This document shows, piece by piece, positions 6,201-6,653 of a DNA stretch of 6,653 nt (its first letter is position 1; each line of letters begins with the position of its first letter). The notes beneath the pieces were generated by a model. The model was given only the letters and a program-made list of their open reading frames with translations, did not search any database and was not told where the DNA came from. Location of the stretch: NCBI GenBank assembly GCA_029934165.1, contig JAOZMU010000194.1, positions 1 through 6,653 of the forward strand, in the 5' to 3' direction. Source of the stretch: Bacteroidales bacterium (GTDB lineage Bacteria; Bacteroidota; Bacteroidia; Bacteroidales; JAOZMU01). Both the position numbers and the translations under genes were made by a program.

Positions 6201-6653
6201 CGTGTTTCCGAAAAAGTAACCACCGCCTTAAATACAAATGGAACAGACTTATGGATTATTGCTCACGAATTTGAGAACGATAAATTTTATACCTATTCAT
6301 TAACAAGTGCAGGTTTAAATACCACACCAGTAATAAGTTCAATTGGTGCGGTAATAAGTCCGCAAACAAAAACCATGGGGCAAATGCGAACTTCTCCCAA
6401 AGGAGATAAATTGGCTTGTGCAATTTACAGTTCACCGGGCGATTTTTCAGCGTCTTACGAAGTTTTCGATTTTAATCAAACAACAGGCGAGCTGTCTAAT
6501 TTAATGGTTTTACAAGATGATTATTCAAAAGCTTATGGTGTAGAATTTTCGCCTAACGGCAGATTTTTGTATGTTACAGAGAGTTCTTCTGGAATGGCTC
6601 AATTCGATTTACAGGCTGGTACGCAAGCGGATATTATAAATTCTATGGTTCAG
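222..6653 (+). CDS. Giant multidomain secreted surface protein, probable T9SS substrate (3' end outside window)
   Basis: One frame runs from ATG 222 to the last base with no stop: 2144 codons and still open. An in-frame TAA at 207-209 makes 222 the only possible ATG start, and a good signal peptide follows at once. Modules in order: seven-unit SBBP-like propeller (23-472), SprB repeat (473-547), WYFG propeller (553-886), PKD with WNFDD at 922-926 (894-972), SprB repeat (973-1049), second WYFG propeller (1057-1409), PKD with WNFGDP at 1447-1452 (1424-1497), five Ig-like modules (1504-1861), third WYFG propeller (1866 on, cut). No transmembrane segment other than the signal peptide and no catalytic domain that I recognise was seen. 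SprB, PKD and SBBP modules are common in Bacteroidota adhesins and gliding-associated surface proteins, so I infer an extracellular adhesin or scaffold. By analogy with the neighbour, a T9SS sorting domain should lie beyond the window. It could equally be a carbohydrate-binding or matrix protein. The frame is certain; the function is not. Confidence 0.95.
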   Translation, partial: MKKYLLFITLQLFIFMSVNAQDIWQWAKTAGNGAGESGAHSITTDKDGNIYLVGRFKGATFTIEGIELTNTNTNSTTHDVFFAKYDKDGAIIWAESFGGTKDDHAYSIAVDDNQNVFLTGHFNSDRMFFGSTIFVNGGINDNPDMFVAKFNSNGEPQWSAIAAGAGQEYGRSITIDKDGNPIICGDFSSASVLLEGTNLISNGSSDIFVAKFTTNGVLTWAKTAGGTGGEQLSDIETDSQGNIYIAGGFASALLTFESKPSTTLNNPESNLDILMLKYDKDGKEIWAKTVDANSLNEASAIAIDKNDNVYFGGYYMNFSGLAFNTTTIGQNGETSCFLVKYNSAGTEQWVKGFGGNGFTSLSHISVNSDNQLYLTGEYDDTNIPFDAETITNSQVAKYDIFIAKFNDSGTNIWAQTIGGVEHDYNGASCSNECGQFYITGQFSSTSITFGTNTINNASSPETQMYLAKFAYEIQIAGTVTDEIIGNDGEINITITDGEEPYNPILWQPSGQTTQEITALAAGTHTVNVTDAKGCTQTKEFDVQPATCGNNQFNIWYFGENAGLDFKTSPPTVLFDGQINSMEGCASIADANGDLLFYTDGAIVYDKNHLFMPNGVGLLGHNSAAQAALIVPKPGDNNLFYIFTVDAAENNGANGLCYSIVDMSLNSGNGNVTVKNTVIHSPASEKLTITKHANRTDYWIISHEENSNKFIASLLSSTGVSAPVESNVGQSVSGMGLWGQMKVSPSGDKIACIHSQYGLELFDFDNKTGILTHNFSEERANYWGMEFSPNERFLYTTRVNSELNSLVQFDLDAGGSSDIINSKISFPETDFIAYSLQLAPDAKIYVAMLNSEYIGVIENPNGLGLASNFNDQGVHLAGNRSFVGLPNVTLPTDANYSFTNLCETSNTQFTLIGNNTNIKTLDWNFDDTQNNTSTENNPTHTFTSAGTYDVKMNINSVCFADYTIEKAVTINPKLEIESVITDATSANNDGEINITITAGSGDYSYAWTPNNETSEDLTSLSTGNYSVLVTDNVTGCTQTADFFVNPPAETCGMSKTGNIWYFGINAGLDFNSGSPVPLTDGQYSNIEGVSTMSDENGNLLFYSDGMTVWNKNHAIMDNGTDLFGHSSSAQSGLCVPKPGSTTEYYIFTVESWGGNDNGMNYSIVDMTFNAGLGKVTTKNTQLRTITTEQVTAVKHVNGTDYWIIAHDTYSNNFIAFLLTAAGVNPVPVESAVGAIHRNSSQAYMKASLNGSKLACVYDYTYNHGNSGFQIFDFDNATGKIKNPMTFRDVITGSNSDVYGVEFSPDGSKIYVSNWYGPYSSATVNIYQFDLEADYPPATKTVVGTSAPGSDDFRAHFGAIQLAPDGKMYIPSNRQTSLSVIANPNELGAACNFSLASQSLSGKQGKNGLPNFMPEIFLCESEIVAQYFCSGEPTRFYVATNKEVTNYNWNFGDPASGAANTSAIANPEHTYTADGTYTVTLNYTVNSIERQLTYQVHISTYKGANFAKDTIIVCGDLSVELDPQAPNADTYYWNTGEITEKITVTTSGEYQIAVNANTCMSYDTIQVTFEADFNPIIRGNSCFYSSEPVTIAATDLDGNPYADATYLWNTGATTGAITVNTSSLYTVDVTIGTCATKTATKDMRFHPVNLPIDTVLCTGEEITLEITDPSATYIDWYRRFPNPRTHFEQAAITLTETTSIWLTVDYNDGCSYFNRGVKVVFEDPANIDLGADICMPVSGNVNLSIDDAITPEIVWSTGETDIGTITVTNSGEYTVMAREDEDHCWAKDNIIVDFYELDLGDDKLLCPGNNVNLDAGGGFDVYTWLPTGTGQINTVSVNDEFTLIAEHEYGCLAYDTIKVRFKEDKQANNWYFGINAGITFNTANGEPIATTNSAMNASEGASAISDTEGNLLFYTDGVKVYNKNHAEMTNGSDLGGHFSSTQSSLIVQQPGSETIYYIFTTDKYSAFNGLMYSVIDISLQEGLGAVTIKNQQLIGRVSEKVTTALNTNGTDLWIIAHEFENDKFYTYSLTSAGLNTTPVISSIGAVISPQTKTMGQMRTSPKGDKLACAIYSSPGDFSASYEVFDFNQTTGELSNLMVLQDDYSKAYGVEFSPNGRFLYVTESSSGMAQFDLQAGTQADIINSMVQ
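288..1637 (+). other. Seven-unit SBBP-like beta-propeller domain (residues 23-472)
   Basis: Seven repeats of 62-67 residues are seen. Each starts with a W-[AV]-[KEQ] type motif, with tryptophans at 26, 93, 158, 220, 286, 349 and 413. Most continue with GG, then I-x-x-D-x-x-G-N-x-Y-x-x-G-x-F, and end with D-x-F-x-[AV]-K-[YF]-x-x-x-G. This pattern matches the SBBP repeat family (Pfam SBBP, beta-propeller), and seven copies would close a seven-bladed ring. Unit 5 has lost the GG after the tryptophan. Unit 7 departs from the I-x-x-D core and carries two cysteines in SCSNEC. As the outermost N-terminal module it may be a binding head; the ligand is unknown. Confidence 0.85.
1638..1862 (+). other. 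SprB repeat 1 (residues 473-547)
   Basis: The segment has the layout of the SprB repeat: NDGEINITITDG near the start, then PY and a W, a TTQEITALAAGTHTV stretch, and VTDAKGCTQT with Cys534. The family is named after the Flavobacterium johnsoniae gliding adhesin SprB and is widespread in T9SS cargo. It forms a small Ig-like beta module. It joins the SBBP propeller to the first WYFG propeller and ends in a Cys547-Gly hinge. Confidence 0.82.
1878..2879 (+). other. WYFG propeller domain, copy 1 (residues 553-886)
   Basis: The domain opens with NIWYFGENAGLDF (from residue 553) and closes with GLPN at 883-886. Landmarks shared with the two later copies are LLFYTDG (594-600), VPKPG followed by YIFTVD, a YSIVDMS strand, YWIISHE (697-703), FDFDN, EFSP at 785-788 and a QLAPD-x-K-[IM]-Y motif. 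The spaced S-P-x-G-x-x-[LI]-Y elements resemble blades of YVTN/lactonase-like or WD40-like propellers, so I infer a propeller of about 334 residues. I recall this region from many large Bacteroidota secreted proteins, usually unassigned; its ligand or activity is not known to me. Confidence 0.75.
2901..3137 (+). other. PKD domain 1 (residues 894-972)
   Basis: The segment starts at NYSFTNLC, carries the core WNFDD at 922-926, then NNPTHTFTSAGTYDVKM, and ends in AVTINP. W-[DN]-F-G-D followed by H-x-[FY]-x-x-x-G-x-Y-x-V is the diagnostic PKD pattern; here the usual Gly is replaced by Asp in FDD. PKD domains are extracellular Ig-like folds used as spacers or for binding. Its position directly after a WYFG propeller is repeated at PKD 2. 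Confidence 0.88.
3138..3368 (+). other. SprB repeat 2 (residues 973-1049)
   Basis: The start is LEIESVITDATSANNDGEIN, followed by a Y-S-Y-A-W strand, SEDLTSLSTGNYSVLVTD and GCTQT with Cys1035. It matches SprB repeat 1 in order and length, and the decapeptide NDGEINITIT is identical in both. It ends in a Cys1050-Gly hinge before WYFG propeller 2, as repeat 1 does before propeller 1. Confidence 0.85.
3390..4448 (+). other. WYFG propeller domain, copy 2 (residues 1057-1409)
   Basis: The domain runs from NIWYFGINAGLDF to GLPN at 1406-1409, about 353 residues. Shared landmarks are LLFYSDG (1098-1104), VPKPG then YYIFTVE, YSIVDMT, YWIIAHD (1200-1206), FDFDNATGK, EFSPDG from 1300 and QLAPDGKMY. The protein-level match to copy 1 runs the whole length but is clearly diverged, so the duplication is old. 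Extra length relative to copy 1 sits mainly in loops in the second half, around the NWYGPYSS region and the stretch before QLAPDG. Confidence 0.78.
4491..4712 (+). other. PKD domain 2 (residues 1424-1497)
   Basis: The segment starts at QYFCSGEPTRF, has WNFGDP at 1447-1452 followed by an SGAANTSAIANPEHTY stretch and ADGTYTVTL, and ends in YQVHIS. This is a canonical PKD core, closer to consensus than PKD 1. It follows the GLPN end of WYFG propeller 2 by 14 residues, against 7 for PKD 1. Confidence 0.9.
4731..5804 (+). repeat. Array of five Ig-like modules with paired cysteines (residues 1504-1861)
   Basis: Five modules of about 65-80 residues share a first cysteine, a tryptophan usually in W-[NS]-T-G, a [TS]-V strand followed by a [Y/F/W]-x-[VIL] strand, and a second cysteine. 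Cysteine pairs are 1512/1557, 1580/1632, 1655/1708, 1732/1782 and 1804/1849; tryptophans are 1531, 1606, 1674, 1753 and 1822. The spacing of 45-53 residues fits an intradomain disulfide in each. Module 3 has WYRRF and module 5 has WLPTG in place of WNTG. Such modules are frequent stalk elements of Bacteroidota surface proteins. Here they separate PKD 2 from the third propeller and probably extend it outward. Confidence 0.75.
5817..6653 (+). other. WYFG propeller domain, copy 3 (residues 1866-2144, cut by window edge)
   Basis: The domain begins with NNWYFGINAGITF and keeps the landmarks LLFYTDG (1909-1915), YYIFTTD, YSVIDIS, LWIIAHE (2010-2016), FDFNQTTGE and EFSPNG from 2108. In copies 1 and 2 the closing GLPN lies 98 and 106 residues after the EFSP glutamate, so about 60-70 residues of this copy lie beyond the window. 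Unlike copies 1 and 2 it is not preceded by a SprB repeat and Cys-Gly hinge, but directly by the last Ig-like module. Confidence 0.78.

Overview
The window looks like AT-rich chromosomal DNA from a member of the Bacteroidota that has a type IX secretion system (T9SS). The first 140 bases encode the end of a protein with the hallmark of a T9SS type B sorting domain (the CHU_C, or gliding motility-associated, C-terminal domain). The rest of the window is almost entirely one very long plus-strand reading frame built from modules typical of Bacteroidota surface proteins: SprB repeats, PKD domains, SBBP-type beta-propeller repeats, Ig-like repeats, and a propeller that opens with a WYFG motif. I cannot assign a genus.

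Layout: (1) 1-140, the 3' end of an exported-protein gene. (2) 141-221, an 81-base intergenic gap holding a degenerate 7-base repeat and no convincing terminator or promoter. (3) 222 to the right edge, one uninterrupted frame of 2144 codons that is still open at the last base. Its order is: signal peptide (residues 1-20), a seven-unit SBBP-like propeller (about 23-472), SprB repeat 1 (473-547), WYFG propeller 1 (553-886), PKD 1 (894-972), SprB repeat 2 (973-1049), WYFG propeller 2 (1057-1409), PKD 2 (1424-1497), five Ig-like modules with paired cysteines (1504-1861), and WYFG propeller 3 (1866 to the edge, incomplete).

The two genes point the same way, share a frame and lie 81 bases apart. 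Both probably encode proteins exported by Sec and then by the T9SS to the cell surface or medium. The big protein looks like a surface adhesin or scaffold: many beta-rich binding modules, no recognised catalytic domain. Its most interesting trait is internal architecture. A composite unit SprB-propeller-PKD is present twice in tandem, and a third propeller follows a different linker, the Ig array. I see no RNA gene, CRISPR array, insertion sequence or phage gene.
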